DNA of 64,000 nt. Source: JAAELZ01 sp047639475 (lineage in GTDB: Bacteria; Pseudomonadota; Gammaproteobacteria; Arenicellales; Poriferihabitantaceae). The stretch spans positions 1 through 64,000 of the forward strand of contig JBLIOD010000007.1 of the NCBI GenBank assembly GCA_047639475.1, given 5' to 3'. Below the pieces are notes generated by a model. It saw only the letters and a list, made by a program, of their open reading frames with translations. It had not been told where the DNA came from and ran no database searches. This document shows positions 16,947 to 26,357 of the stretch, piece by piece; position 1 is the first letter of the stretch, and every line of letters begins with the position of its first letter. Made by a program: the position numbers and the translations under genes.

Positions 16947-18530
16947 ATGGTTGAGCAGGTAGAACCAAAGTCTTTAGTCGGAGGTGACGATAGCGGAGTT
17001 ACACCCGATTTCACCTCGCTGCACACAGCTCAAGCTTGGATTGAGCACATCCAACCACAAGTATCGGGCTTATTGCCTTATTCCTTCGCTAAGCGTCATC
17101 AGGTGTTAACTGCCTGTGCTGAAGAAAATATGACCCATGTGGTGTGCGTCGAACAGCCCCCTTTTGAGATCTATTCTGAATTACGCCGCCGCATTTCGTC
17201 ACCCCTGAAGTTTCATACCTTGCCGATTACTGAGTTTGATTCGGTAATTCGTTATGCACATGAAAAAGGCCATTCAGCTGCTACTCAAATGGTGGATGAT
17301 ATTTCCGAAGAATTGGATTTAGGATTATTGGCCACTGAGTTACCCACGTCTACAGATTTGCTCGAAGCGGCTGATGATGCACCGGTGGTTAAATTGATCA
17401 ATGCCTTGTTGACTCAGGCCATTCGAGAAGATGTTTCGGATATTCACCTGGAAGTGTTTGAGAAGCGCTCTTTGGTTAGATTTCGCAGTGATGGCATTTT
17501 GAAAGATGTTGTAGAGCCGCAACGTGCACTACATAGTGCCTTGGTGTCTCGCTTGAAGGTAATGGCAGAGTTAGACATTGCTGAAAAACGCTTGCCACAA
17601 GATGGTCGAATTTCACTGAACATCGGCGATCGACCAGTAGATGTGCGTGTATCTTGTCTTCCTACTCAATATGGTGAACGCGTCGTGTTGCGCTTACTAG
17701 ACAAGCATGGTTCTCGCTTGGATCTAAGTCATTTAGGTATGGATGAGGATATTCATGTCATTTACGACAAATTGATTAAGTCACCCCATGGTATTTTGTT
17801 GGTGACGGGACCCACCGGCTCAGGTAAAACCACCACTTTATATGCCGGTCTTGGAGAGATGGATAGGCAGTCTCTGAACGTATTGACGGTTGAAGACCCT
17901 ATTGAATACGATCTTGATGGGGTGGGGCAAATGCAAACCCACGCCAAGATTGGATTGACCTTTGCTCGTGGTCTGCGCTCAATACTGCGCCAAGATCCAG
18001 ACGTGGTCCTAATTGGTGAAATACGCGATTTAGAAACCGCTGAAATTGCGGTGCAGGCGAGTTTGACGGGCCACTTGGTATTGTCTACGCTTCATACCAA
18101 TACGGCTGTGGGCGCGGTTACGCGCTTGATAGATATGGGTGTTGAGTCGTTCCTTATCGCTTCTAGCGTGTTAGGGGTGTTGGCGCAACGTTTGGTGCGT
18201 ACCTTATGCGAAGAGTGCAAGTCAGCGGCGCAGCCCAATGATTCTGAACAGGAGTTACTAAAGCTAGCCGGTTCTGATGAGGTAGTCATTTACCATGCAA
18301 ACGGCTGTGACAAGTGTGATCAATCCGGCTTTCGAGGCCGGAAGGGCATCTACGAATTGATCGAAATGGACGAGGTTTTGCGTAAAAAAATACACGACGG
18401 TGAGAGTGAGGACGAGATGCTTGAGCATGTACGTAAAACATCGCCCAGTTTGCTGGCTAACGGTTGTAAATTGGTGCTTGAAGGGCGCACTTCGATTAGT
18501 GAAATTCTTCGGGTTACCCGAGATCAATAG
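16947..18530 (+). CDS. gspE: Type II secretion ATPase GspE
   Basis: Walker A GPTGSGKT at residues 288-295, the Asp box in TVEDPIEY, Walker B VVLIGEIRD and the His box LSTLHTN are all present. The four-cysteine zinc site of GspE/PilB is intact (Cys421, 424, 454, 457). Residues 1-145 are the variable N-terminal domain that docks to GspL. At 527 residues it is a full-length GspE. It drives pseudopilus assembly from the cytoplasmic face of the membrane. The gene ends overlapping the gspF start by one base. Confidence 0.96.
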   Translation: MVEQVEPKSLVGGDDSGVTPDFTSLHTAQAWIEHIQPQVSGLLPYSFAKRHQVLTACAEENMTHVVCVEQPPFEIYSELRRRISSPLKFHTLPITEFDSVIRYAHEKGHSAATQMVDDISEELDLGLLATELPTSTDLLEAADDAPVVKLINALLTQAIREDVSDIHLEVFEKRSLVRFRSDGILKDVVEPQRALHSALVSRLKVMAELDIAEKRLPQDGRISLNIGDRPVDVRVSCLPTQYGERVVLRLLDKHGSRLDLSHLGMDEDIHVIYDKLIKSPHGILLVTGPTGSGKTTTLYAGLGEMDRQSLNVLTVEDPIEYDLDGVGQMQTHAKIGLTFARGLRSILRQDPDVVLIGEIRDLETAEIAVQASLTGHLVLSTLHTNTAVGAVTRLIDMGVESFLIASSVLGVLAQRLVRTLCEECKSAAQPNDSEQELLKLAGSDEVVIYHANGCDKCDQSGFRGRKGIYELIEMDEVLRKKIHDGESEDEMLEHVRKTSPSLLANGCKLVLEGRTSISEILRVTRDQ

Positions 18531-19753
18531 TGGCGGCATTTGAATACCTTGCTTTAACGGCGCAAGGCAAAAAGAAAAAGGGTGTTACCACGGGTGACTC
18601 TGCGAAGGCTGTTCGCCAATCATTGCGAGAGCAAGGCTTAACACCGCTTGAGGTAACTTCAGTCAACGAAGAACAGACCACTAACCTGGGTGGCGCTATA
18701 CGAGGCCGCCGCCAAAAAATGAGCACCATGGAGTTGGCAGTATCTACGCGACAGTTTGCCACTTTATTAGATTCTGGGATGCCGATAGAGCAGGCATTGA
18801 CTGGCTTGGTAGAACAAGCAGACAGGCATTCAATTAAGAGTATTTTTACGGGTGTGCGTTCTGCAGTAATGGAGGGAGGAAGCTTGGCTGTCGGTATGCG
18901 CCAATTTCCTCGCGCTTTTCCCGAGTTATATATTGCTTCGGTGGCAGCGGGAGAACAAACAGGCTACCTAGAAGGCGTACTGGAACGACTGGCAGATTAC
19001 ACTGAAGCGCGCCAAGGCTTGCAACAACGCATCAGTACGGCCTTGGTTTACCCGGTTATCCTGACACTGGTGGCAATATTGATTGTTGTAGGGTTAATGG
19101 CGTACGTAGTCCCTAAAGTGGTAAAAGTGTTTGACGATACTGGACAGGCATTACCTTATTTAACCAGAGTAATGATTAAGCTGAGCGATTTTATCGTGAA
19201 CTACGGACATTTGTTGTTGCTGGCAATTGTGAGTTTGGTCATCTTGTTTTCAGTATTGATGCGTTATGATGGTCCGAAAATGGCTTATCACCGCTTCATT
19301 CTGAAGTTTCCGTTGACTCAGCGCTTATCAAAAAGCTTGAATACTGCGAGAATGGCCCGTACTTTATCTATACTGATTGGCAGCGGCGTACCATTGTTAT
19401 CAGCGATTAAAAGCAGCTCAGAAGTGGTCAGTAATTTGGTGATTAGAGATGCCTTGAAAACCACGTCCGATGAAGTTGAACAAGGCGCCAGTTTAAGTCG
19501 ATCATTAAAGCGAAGGAAACTATTCCCCGCTTTGTTGACTCAAATGGTAGCCAGTGGCGAAACCAGTGGTCGATTGGATACCATGTTGGAAAAATCCGCT
19601 ACTTCATTGGAGCGTGAAGCCGAATCAAGAATTTCGGTGGTGGTAAGTTTGTTTGAGCCCATGATGATTTTGATTATGGGTATTGTTGTATTAGTTATTG
19701 TGATGGCAATTTTATTGCCTATTTTTGAATTAAATCAAGCGGTTAGTTTTTAG
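18530..19753 (+). CDS. gspF: Type II secretion inner-membrane platform GspF
   Basis: The 407-residue protein holds two T2SSF domains, each with a helical bundle: STRQFATLLDSGMPIEQAL in the first and NTARMARTLSILIGSGVPLLSAI in the second. Both are followed by the GExSGxLxxxLE motif (here GEQTGYLEGVLERL and GETSGRLDTMLEK). Three membrane segments fall near residues 170-195, 222-245 and 375-400. The start is a GTG overlapping the gspE stop codon. Confidence 0.95.
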   Translation: MAAFEYLALTAQGKKKKGVTTGDSAKAVRQSLREQGLTPLEVTSVNEEQTTNLGGAIRGRRQKMSTMELAVSTRQFATLLDSGMPIEQALTGLVEQADRHSIKSIFTGVRSAVMEGGSLAVGMRQFPRAFPELYIASVAAGEQTGYLEGVLERLADYTEARQGLQQRISTALVYPVILTLVAILIVVGLMAYVVPKVVKVFDDTGQALPYLTRVMIKLSDFIVNYGHLLLLAIVSLVILFSVLMRYDGPKMAYHRFILKFPLTQRLSKSLNTARMARTLSILIGSGVPLLSAIKSSSEVVSNLVIRDALKTTSDEVEQGASLSRSLKRRKLFPALLTQMVASGETSGRLDTMLEKSATSLEREAESRISVVVSLFEPMMILIMGIVVLVIVMAILLPIFELNQAVSF

Positions 19754-19755
19754 TT

Positions 19756-20157
19756 ATGATTAGGAAAAGTACGCACAAAAAGCAAAGTGGTTTTACGCTT
19801 ATAGAGATCATGGTCGTAGTGGTTATTATTGGCATGTTGGCAACGGTTGTTTTGCCTAAAGTGCTAGGGGGTCAAGATAAAGCAATGGTCGCAAAAGCTA
19901 AAAGCGATGTTAGAGCACTCTCCAGCTCAATCAAAATGTTCAAGCTAGATAATTTCAAATACCCAAATTCTCTGAATGAATTAACCACTGGTGGCTCGAC
20001 GGGCAAAGGCTATATAGATGTTTTGCCAAAAGACCCGTGGGGAAAGGACTACCAATATTCAAGTGCGGGTTCGCACTTAGAGTTTGATGTTTGGTCTACC
20101 GGTACAGGCGACTCGGGCAAGCAAATAGGCAATTGGAATCTTCACGAAATCAAGTAA
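19756..20157 (+). CDS. gspG: Major pseudopilin GspG
   Basis: The prepilin-peptidase site is SGFTLIEI with cleavage between Gly12 and Phe13 and the conserved Glu17 at mature position 5. The mature part carries KVLGGQDKA, DNFKYP and YIDVLPKDPWGKDYQY, the standard GspG calcium-loop region. It polymerises into the pseudopilus. It starts two bases after the gspF stop codon. Confidence 0.97.
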   Translation: MIRKSTHKKQSGFTLIEIMVVVVIIGMLATVVLPKVLGGQDKAMVAKAKSDVRALSSSIKMFKLDNFKYPNSLNELTTGGSTGKGYIDVLPKDPWGKDYQYSSAGSHLEFDVWSTGTGDSGKQIGNWNLHEIK

Positions 20158-20197
20158 GCTCTCTAATTATATCAAAACGTTTGATGCTTGCGGAAGA

Positions 20198-20839
20198 ATG
20201 AAATTTCGCAATAGTAATAGAACCGCTTTACGCGCGCAGCCAGACACTGCCGCACCCGCTGAGAAGGGCTTTACGTTAATAGAGATCATGGTGGCGGTGT
20301 TTATTATGGTGATTGCGACTAGTTTCATGGTGGCCAATATCGGGCAATCAAGTGGACGAGTCTTGCGTCAAGAAGCACGCACCATCGCAACGATGATAAA
20401 CCATGGTTTAGATGAAGCTGTGTTAACAGGGCAAGTTTTAGGCGTACAAATTGATTCGTCCAAGCAAACCTACCAGTTTATAAATATTGGCAGTGGTCTG
20501 GCTCTAGCGGCTGACTCTGAGGGTGAAAAAGACAGTTTTATGCGATTAAGAACACTTCCTGAGGGGGTTAGCATCAACTTGGACTTAACAAAGCGCAAGA
20601 AAAAGAATCAATCAACATTTACCCCCAGTCGTGTTAGTGAGGTGCTTAATTCGAGTATTTTGGATAAAGCCTCCAATGTGTTCGATGACGATTCTAGGCC
20701 AAGGAATGCTGTGGTTATGGAACCCAATGGTTTGATCACGCCTTTTACGTTGATGCTGCAAGCTGATAAAGAAAGTGTCATCATTAAATTAAGTGATGCG
20801 GGTTTTGCTGTGGTAGTTGACCCAAAGAATAAAGGCTAA
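20198..20839 (+). CDS. gspH: Minor pseudopilin GspH
   Basis: The prepilin site KGFTLIEI has Gly24-Phe25 and Glu29. A basic 23-residue leader, longer than usual, precedes it. The rest is a poorly conserved GspH globular domain with the typical REARTIATMINHGLDEAVLTGQVLG helix-strand start (about residues 55-85). At 213 residues it is a normal minor pseudopilin. Its position between gspG and gspI supports the call. Confidence 0.88.
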   Translation: MKFRNSNRTALRAQPDTAAPAEKGFTLIEIMVAVFIMVIATSFMVANIGQSSGRVLRQEARTIATMINHGLDEAVLTGQVLGVQIDSSKQTYQFINIGSGLALAADSEGEKDSFMRLRTLPEGVSINLDLTKRKKKNQSTFTPSRVSEVLNSSILDKASNVFDDDSRPRNAVVMEPNGLITPFTLMLQADKESVIIKLSDAGFAVVVDPKNKG

Positions 20840-20840
20840 T

Positions 20841-21227
20841 ATGAGAGAGAAACCGTTAACTCACTCCATCGGTTTTACATTGCTAGAGGTGATGGTCGCC
20901 TTGGCCATTGCCGCAGTGGGCTTGGGGGCGGTAGCGAGGTCAATGGGGCAGAGTATTGATGTGGCTGACAAGCTATCAAATAAAATGTTGGCTACCTGGG
21001 TGGCCAGTAATCAACTTTCTAAGTTGCATATTGAGCGTAAATACTTATCGGGCGGTGGAGAAAATGATTCTGCCACAATGGGCGGCAGAGAGTGGTCTAT
21101 CCAAACTGAATATACGCCAACTGATAACAATGAATTGTCTAGGGTCGACGTAACTGTATACCCTGAGGGCGGTGATCGAAATCAGCCTGCGGCTAGGTTG
21201 TTCGGCTTTGTTTCTCAGCCAAATTGA
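20841..21227 (+). CDS. gspI: Minor pseudopilin GspI
   Basis: The prepilin site IGFTLLEVMVALAI has Gly11-Phe12 and Glu16. Short at 128 residues, as GspI proteins are; the WVASNQLSKLHIE helix is typical. I take the ATG at 20841 rather than the upstream TTG at 20817 inside gspH. GspI nucleates the pseudopilus tip with GspJ and GspK. Confidence 0.92.
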   Translation: MREKPLTHSIGFTLLEVMVALAIAAVGLGAVARSMGQSIDVADKLSNKMLATWVASNQLSKLHIERKYLSGGGENDSATMGGREWSIQTEYTPTDNNELSRVDVTVYPEGGDRNQPAARLFGFVSQPN

Positions 21228-21835
21228 GCGTGGTTAAAAATAGCTGTGTAGCTTCCCGACTAGGCGGGTTTAGCTTGATGGAAGTGTTGGTGTCTATCGC
21301 AGTTTTTGCGGTAGTCGCAGGTATTTCATACTCTACGCTCGACAGCTATATAGATCAACGCGAACGTTTGGCAGTGCATTACGGCAAGCTTGATAAGCTG
21401 CAGCGTTTATTTATCTTGCTGGAAAGAGATTTTCAATCAATTACCGATCGTCCTGTGAAATCAGGTTCTACTATCAAAGGGTCGATCGAAAAAGATGCCA
21501 GCACGGTGATAGGTATGACCATCAGCGAACCAGATTATAATTCACCATTGGGGGTCGCGCTGAAGCGTGTCGAGTGGGTTTTGGAGGGCGATGAATTACT
21601 GCGTAAAGTTTGGGACGTGCTCGATACCGATGGTAACTATGAGCCAGAAGAGCAAATAATAGGTACCTCAATAGAGGAAGTAGGTTTGGAGTTTCTATTT
21701 TATTCAAGCGATTCAGGGGTTGAGAAAAACGAAAAGCTAAATGGAAATTACCCTGATGGCATTAAAGTCAGTATTAGGCTGGAATCGGGCGACGAATACA
21801 GTCGTTTGTTTGAAGTGGCCAAACCTTTACGCTAA
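21224..21835 (+). CDS. gspJ: Minor pseudopilin GspJ
   Basis: The prepilin site GGFSLMEVLVSIAVFA has Gly15-Phe16 and Glu20. The mature part contains LQRLFILLERDFQSITDRPV, close to the LQ...DL.Q...R pattern of GspJ. The reading starts with TTG at 21224 overlapping the gspI stop, or with GTG at 21230. No ATG is available before the prepilin site. Confidence 0.92.
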   Translation: MSVVKNSCVASRLGGFSLMEVLVSIAVFAVVAGISYSTLDSYIDQRERLAVHYGKLDKLQRLFILLERDFQSITDRPVKSGSTIKGSIEKDASTVIGMTISEPDYNSPLGVALKRVEWVLEGDELLRKVWDVLDTDGNYEPEEQIIGTSIEEVGLEFLFYSSDSGVEKNEKLNGNYPDGIKVSIRLESGDEYSRLFEVAKPLR

Positions 21836-21837
21836 GC

Positions 21838-22938
21838 ATGTTTAGTGCTAATAACAGACTTGGCCTGCATTCCCTGCAACGAGGCGTAGCGCTGTTAACG
21901 GTTTTATTTGTTTTGGTGCTCTTGACCACTTTAGCGGTATACATCGCAGAAGATGAACACTTGGCGATTCGGAAATTGGAGAATCAACGGGATGCTGAAC
22001 AAAGTAGGCAGGTGGCATTGGGTGGCGAAGTATGGGTGGCTAAGGCGCTTGAGCAGGACGCCAATCGTCGTTCAGGAACAGCATGCAGCAGCGGTACAGC
22101 GTGTTTAATGGATTCTTGGGCAACCATTGCTGGGAGTACCATTGCTTTAGAAGATGGCACTATGCAAGTCACTGCTTACGATGAATCAGGTAAGTTCAAT
22201 TTGAATAATTTGGTGGATGGTCGAGAGATTCGCGATCCAAGCGCTACGGCAACGAGTACCGACCCACTCATCTCGCCTTGGTATAGCCTATTTCAAAGGC
22301 TGCTGATATCACAGGGAATAGAAGAAGAAAAGGTTGATCTGGTTGTGGATTGGATCGACGCAAATGATGAAGCTTCTCTATCAGGCGCTGAAAGCAGTGC
22401 TTACTTATCAAGTGATAATGGCCCTTATTTAGCGCCGAATCACCCTATGTCATCCATTTCAGAACTTAATTTTATCGATGGATTTACCGACGCAGAGATT
22501 AAAAAATTAGCGCCATTGGTAACAGCTTTACCCGTCACGCCTGGGTTGATCAATGGAGATAGCCAGTTTCCTGATCTAAGCGGAGACTTGATAAAGATAA
22601 ATATCTCTACGGCTGGTCCTGAAATTCTCTCTGTTCTGCAGGAAGCAACACTGGAAAGCTACACCTTAGAGGCCATAAAAGCAGATCAAAAAGCGGGTCT
22701 GTATAGTACTGTTAGTTCTGCATTGCATAATTTTGATGCCAATGAAAGAGAGCAAGTAGAGGCCCTAATTGATGTAAAAAGTAACTACTTCAGTGTGACT
22801 AGCTGTGCAAAATATGGACGCGTGACTTATTCACTAAAGAGTATACTAGAACGCACTCAAGATACCCAAAATCCCAAGATTTCGGTATTATCCAGACAAA
22901 GAACATATCGCTGTGAGTTAACCACTGAGACGCAATGA
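21838..22938 (+). CDS. gspK: Pseudopilus tip protein GspK
   Basis: The processing site is RGVALLTVLFVLVLL with Gly16-Val17. Mature position 5 is Thr instead of Glu, the hallmark of GspK. The large domain shows DESGKFNLNNLVD and LVVDWIDANDEASLSGAES, the conserved calcium-binding region. At 366 residues it is the largest pseudopilin, as expected. Its stop overlaps the gspL start (ATGA). Confidence 0.94.
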   Translation: MFSANNRLGLHSLQRGVALLTVLFVLVLLTTLAVYIAEDEHLAIRKLENQRDAEQSRQVALGGEVWVAKALEQDANRRSGTACSSGTACLMDSWATIAGSTIALEDGTMQVTAYDESGKFNLNNLVDGREIRDPSATATSTDPLISPWYSLFQRLLISQGIEEEKVDLVVDWIDANDEASLSGAESSAYLSSDNGPYLAPNHPMSSISELNFIDGFTDAEIKKLAPLVTALPVTPGLINGDSQFPDLSGDLIKINISTAGPEILSVLQEATLESYTLEAIKADQKAGLYSTVSSALHNFDANEREQVEALIDVKSNYFSVTSCAKYGRVTYSLKSILERTQDTQNPKISVLSRQRTYRCELTTETQ

Positions 22939-24122
22939 AATTATTGATTTCTACACACGCTCCCTATTATTGGGCTAAGCTAAATAGCAAAGGAGCACTG
23001 ACTGAAAAGGGCGAGGTCACTGACGGCAGCTTTCTAAAGTTGATACTCAAAGGCATTACGTCTATCGTGGGAGTGGTGCCTGGTGAAAAGGTGACTCTAC
23101 ATAGCGTAGACGTGCCAACGAATCGTCATGCAAACATGCTGGCAGCAGTGCCTTACACCTTAGAAGAAAAACTCAGCGAAGACATTGATGATCTGCATTT
23201 TTCTGTTTTAAATTGGAAGGCAGGTCAAGCAGCGCAGGTCGCAGTGATTAGTAAGCAAACTGTCGATTCGGTGATTGAATCGTTTGGTGGTGCGGCCAAT
23301 ATGTTAGATAGTATCGTACCAGATTATGCCTTCTTGCCCCTTCATAGTAATGGCAGTGCCACGGTTGCTAGAGGCACGGGTGATCGATATTTTTTGAAAG
23401 AAGGCGAATTTAAAACCGCAGTAATGGATGAGTTTGCCTTTAAATATTGGTGGCAAAGCGTGGATTTACACGCTAGTTTCGCGGTTAATAATCGTGATTT
23501 GGCCAATGAAATGAAGACCAATGGTGGAGAGGATGTCAATCTGTGGGATATCGGGGAAAACTTTACCGACTGGCTGAAACATGGCCCTTTGCCAGACATC
23601 CAAAAGATTTCATTGTTACGAGAAGCCTACGAACCGGCACATTTGAAGCCGAAGAATACTTTACTAAACTGGTCAGTCGGTCTGGCAGCATGCGCGTTAT
23701 TATCCTTGGGCGTGTCAAATTGGGTTGAACTTGAGCGGATGAAAGACAAGTACCAAGCCAACGAACTAGAGATCAAATCGTTATTTGCTAAAACGTTTCC
23801 AGATCAAGAGTACCTAGATCAACCTAAACGCCAAATTGCGACACTGCTGTCGATAGACGTGTCGGGTGGCTCTCAGGAGATCTTTCAATTTCTTCTAGAA
23901 AAAGTCATGCAAGTTGCGCCACAAAATAAGGCGAGCTTTTTGGAAATTAATTTTCGAAATCAAGCGCTGCAAGTAGGCGTTACTGCGCCTAATTTTGCTG
24001 CTCTAGAGAAGATGACATCTCAGATAGATGAAGCGGCAGGTGTACGTGCGGCATTGGTTTCTTCTGGCTCGGAAGCCAATAAGGTCAAAGGGCAAATTAA
24101 ACTAATCGCGAGCGACTCCTAA
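22935..24122 (+). CDS. gspL: Type II secretion protein GspL
   Basis: A cytoplasmic actin-like domain (residues 1-235, with AVPYTLEEKLSEDIDDLHF matching the GspE-binding region) is followed by one membrane segment at about 244-262 and a periplasmic ferredoxin-like domain. At 395 residues it is normal. It links the ATPase to the inner-membrane platform. Its stop overlaps the gspM start. Confidence 0.92.
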   Translation: MKLLISTHAPYYWAKLNSKGALTEKGEVTDGSFLKLILKGITSIVGVVPGEKVTLHSVDVPTNRHANMLAAVPYTLEEKLSEDIDDLHFSVLNWKAGQAAQVAVISKQTVDSVIESFGGAANMLDSIVPDYAFLPLHSNGSATVARGTGDRYFLKEGEFKTAVMDEFAFKYWWQSVDLHASFAVNNRDLANEMKTNGGEDVNLWDIGENFTDWLKHGPLPDIQKISLLREAYEPAHLKPKNTLLNWSVGLAACALLSLGVSNWVELERMKDKYQANELEIKSLFAKTFPDQEYLDQPKRQIATLLSIDVSGGSQEIFQFLLEKVMQVAPQNKASFLEINFRNQALQVGVTAPNFAALEKMTSQIDEAAGVRAALVSSGSEANKVKGQIKLIASDS

Positions 24123-24595
24123 TGACCGGTTTGTTTTCATCAATCACTGAACGTGAACGTAACTTGCTTATCTTTGCAGGACTATTTACAGCGGCAATTA
24201 TTTTCTACCTCTACTTGTGGGAACCAAAAATGAAGGAGCTCAATGACTACAGGCAAAATAAGTTGCCAGAGTCAGCTCAAACTTTGGCTTGGGTGAAGCA
24301 GGCATTAGGTTCGGTGAACTTAGACGAGTTGGGGAAACAACCCAAAAAAATACAAGGGCCTCTATTGACCGTGCTAGAGCAAACTGCTGAAACAGTTGAA
24401 GTACGTGCTTCTATTCAACGTGTGCAACCTGATCAAAATCAGTCAGTTAAGGTGTGGTTGACGAATGTTGAGTTTGATAGCTGGCTTAATTGGCTTGAGC
24501 TGTTAAAAGTCCAAGGTGTAATTGTTCAGAGTGCTGGGGTTGTTAAGAAAACGCCTGGTATCGTGGATATTCGAATGACGGTTGGGCGAAATTAA
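24122..24595 (+). CDS. gspM: Type II secretion protein GspM
   Basis: The 157-residue protein has a short cytoplasmic start, one membrane segment (about residues 14-33, LLIFAGLFTAAIIFYLYLW) and a small periplasmic domain. It includes the conserved FDSWLNWLELLKVQGV segment. It forms a dimer with GspL. It closes the operon; no gspN follows. Confidence 0.92.
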   Translation: MTGLFSSITERERNLLIFAGLFTAAIIFYLYLWEPKMKELNDYRQNKLPESAQTLAWVKQALGSVNLDELGKQPKKIQGPLLTVLEQTAETVEVRASIQRVQPDQNQSVKVWLTNVEFDSWLNWLELLKVQGVIVQSAGVVKKTPGIVDIRMTVGRN

Positions 24596-24620
24596 GGCTC
24601 GTCACATTTAAATTTCTAAT

Positions 24621-26357
24621 ATGACTCAATATGAAATCATGCGCCGTAAAGCGCATGTTGAAGACGACGGAGCGCTGAGCGCCTACCATCCTGTGGTTAA
24701 ACGGGTGCTCATTAATCGGTCTATTTCACAGCCAGAACAAATTACTTATGTCTTAAATGGCCTCTCTCCTCCTGCTAAATTATTTGGTTTAGATGCCGCA
24801 GTTAATCGCATCGCGATGGCACTTGAGCAGGAACAAGCCATACAAATTGTCGGTGACTACGATGTAGACGGAGCGACCTCTACTACGCTGGCAATGGAAG
24901 GTTTGACGCAGATGGGATGTAAGAATGTAAGTTACTGCGTCCCGAATCGTTTTGACTATGGTTACGGCCTATCGCTAAAGCTTGCACAAGAAATGTTGAA
25001 GAACCCACCCAACTTAGTCATCACGGTGGATAACGGCATTTCTAGCATCGAAGGAGTTGCCTTACTGAAACAACACAACATCGATGTCGTAGTAACCGAC
25101 CATCACTTGCCAGGTGAGGCATTGCCTGACGCGGTGGCAATAGTTAATCCCAATCAAGCAGCCTGTAATTTTCCGAGCAAGATGTTGGCAGGTGTGGGAG
25201 TCATATTTTATTTAATGCTTGCGTTGCGTGCATACTTACAGAAATCTAATTGGTTTGAGCAGAAAAGCATTACGGTACCCCCGTTGGTGGATTTACTGGA
25301 CTTGGTTGCCTTGGGCACCGTGGCGGATTTGGTACCATTGGATGAAAATAATCGAATTTTGGTGGCCCAGGGCGTTGCCAGAATGCGAAGCGGTAAAACA
25401 CGGCCCGGTATAAAAGCATTAATGCAGGTCGCGAAGCGTGATTTGTCTAACTTGGTGGCCAACGATTTGGGCTACAGCGTGGGGCCTCGGCTTAATGCCG
25501 CTGGCAGGTTGGCAGATATCGCCACAGGGATAGAGTGTTTACTGGCTAAATCTGAGCAAGCTGCCCGCCAATTAGCAGATGCCTTAGATGAGATAAATCA
25601 ACAACGTAAGAGTGTTGAACTAGAGATGCAAAGCCAAGCCTTTTCGGTATTAGATGCCTTAAACCTATCAGAAAGTGAAGCTAATCAAAGTGCCGTTGCG
25701 CTGTTTGATGACAGCTGGCATGAAGGGGTAGTCGGTTTGGTCGCTTCAAGGGTGAAAGACAAAACAGGGTTGCCAGCAGCTATTTTTGCTCCCGGTGCCG
25801 ACGGTATGATTAAAGGCTCATGCCGCTCTATTAAACAAGTGCATATTCGCGATGTGTTAGCGACTATTAATGCCCAGCAACCAGGTTTAATTGTAAAGTT
25901 CGGTGGTCACGCGATGGCGGCTGGCTTAAGCTTAAAGCAGCTAGACTTTGATTCCTTTCAGCAGGCGTTTTATCAAGAGATAGAGCGGGTAATGAAAGGG
26001 CTGCCGCGTGAAAATCAAATATGGACAGATGGCGCGTTAACAGGAAATGAACTCAGTATGGAGTTGGCTGAAGCGCTCAGAACTTTGTCCCCTTGGGGCC
26101 AAGCTTTTCCTGCTCCCCAGTTTGATGGGATATTTAAGGTATTGAGCGCTAGAGTCGTAGGCGAAACGCATTTGAAGCTGTGCTTACAACCAGAAGGCAT
26201 GCATAATTCCATAGATGGAATCGCTTTTCGTTACATTGATGAGCCAGGCAAAAAAATCGATTTTGATTTGATTCATGCAGTTTATACTTTAGACGTGAAC
26301 GAATTCAGAGGCAATAAAAGCGTGCAACTTATTATTCAGTATTTAGAAGCAATATAA
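24621..26357 (+). CDS. recJ: Single-strand-specific 5'-3' exonuclease RecJ
   Basis: The DHH motifs are complete: GDYDVDG at residues 78-84, VTVDNGI, and VTDHHLPGE with Asp160-His161-His162. The DHHA1 domain has GGHAMAAGLSL and GPRLNAAGRL. At 578 residues it is full length. It degrades single-stranded DNA in recombination and repair. It starts 25 bases after gspM and overlaps cysM by one base, so it could be read through from the gsp operon. Confidence 0.96.
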   Translation: MTQYEIMRRKAHVEDDGALSAYHPVVKRVLINRSISQPEQITYVLNGLSPPAKLFGLDAAVNRIAMALEQEQAIQIVGDYDVDGATSTTLAMEGLTQMGCKNVSYCVPNRFDYGYGLSLKLAQEMLKNPPNLVITVDNGISSIEGVALLKQHNIDVVVTDHHLPGEALPDAVAIVNPNQAACNFPSKMLAGVGVIFYLMLALRAYLQKSNWFEQKSITVPPLVDLLDLVALGTVADLVPLDENNRILVAQGVARMRSGKTRPGIKALMQVAKRDLSNLVANDLGYSVGPRLNAAGRLADIATGIECLLAKSEQAARQLADALDEINQQRKSVELEMQSQAFSVLDALNLSESEANQSAVALFDDSWHEGVVGLVASRVKDKTGLPAAIFAPGADGMIKGSCRSIKQVHIRDVLATINAQQPGLIVKFGGHAMAAGLSLKQLDFDSFQQAFYQEIERVMKGLPRENQIWTDGALTGNELSMELAEALRTLSPWGQAFPAPQFDGIFKVLSARVVGETHLKLCLQPEGMHNSIDGIAFRYIDEPGKKIDFDLIHAVYTLDVNEFRGNKSVQLIIQYLEAI

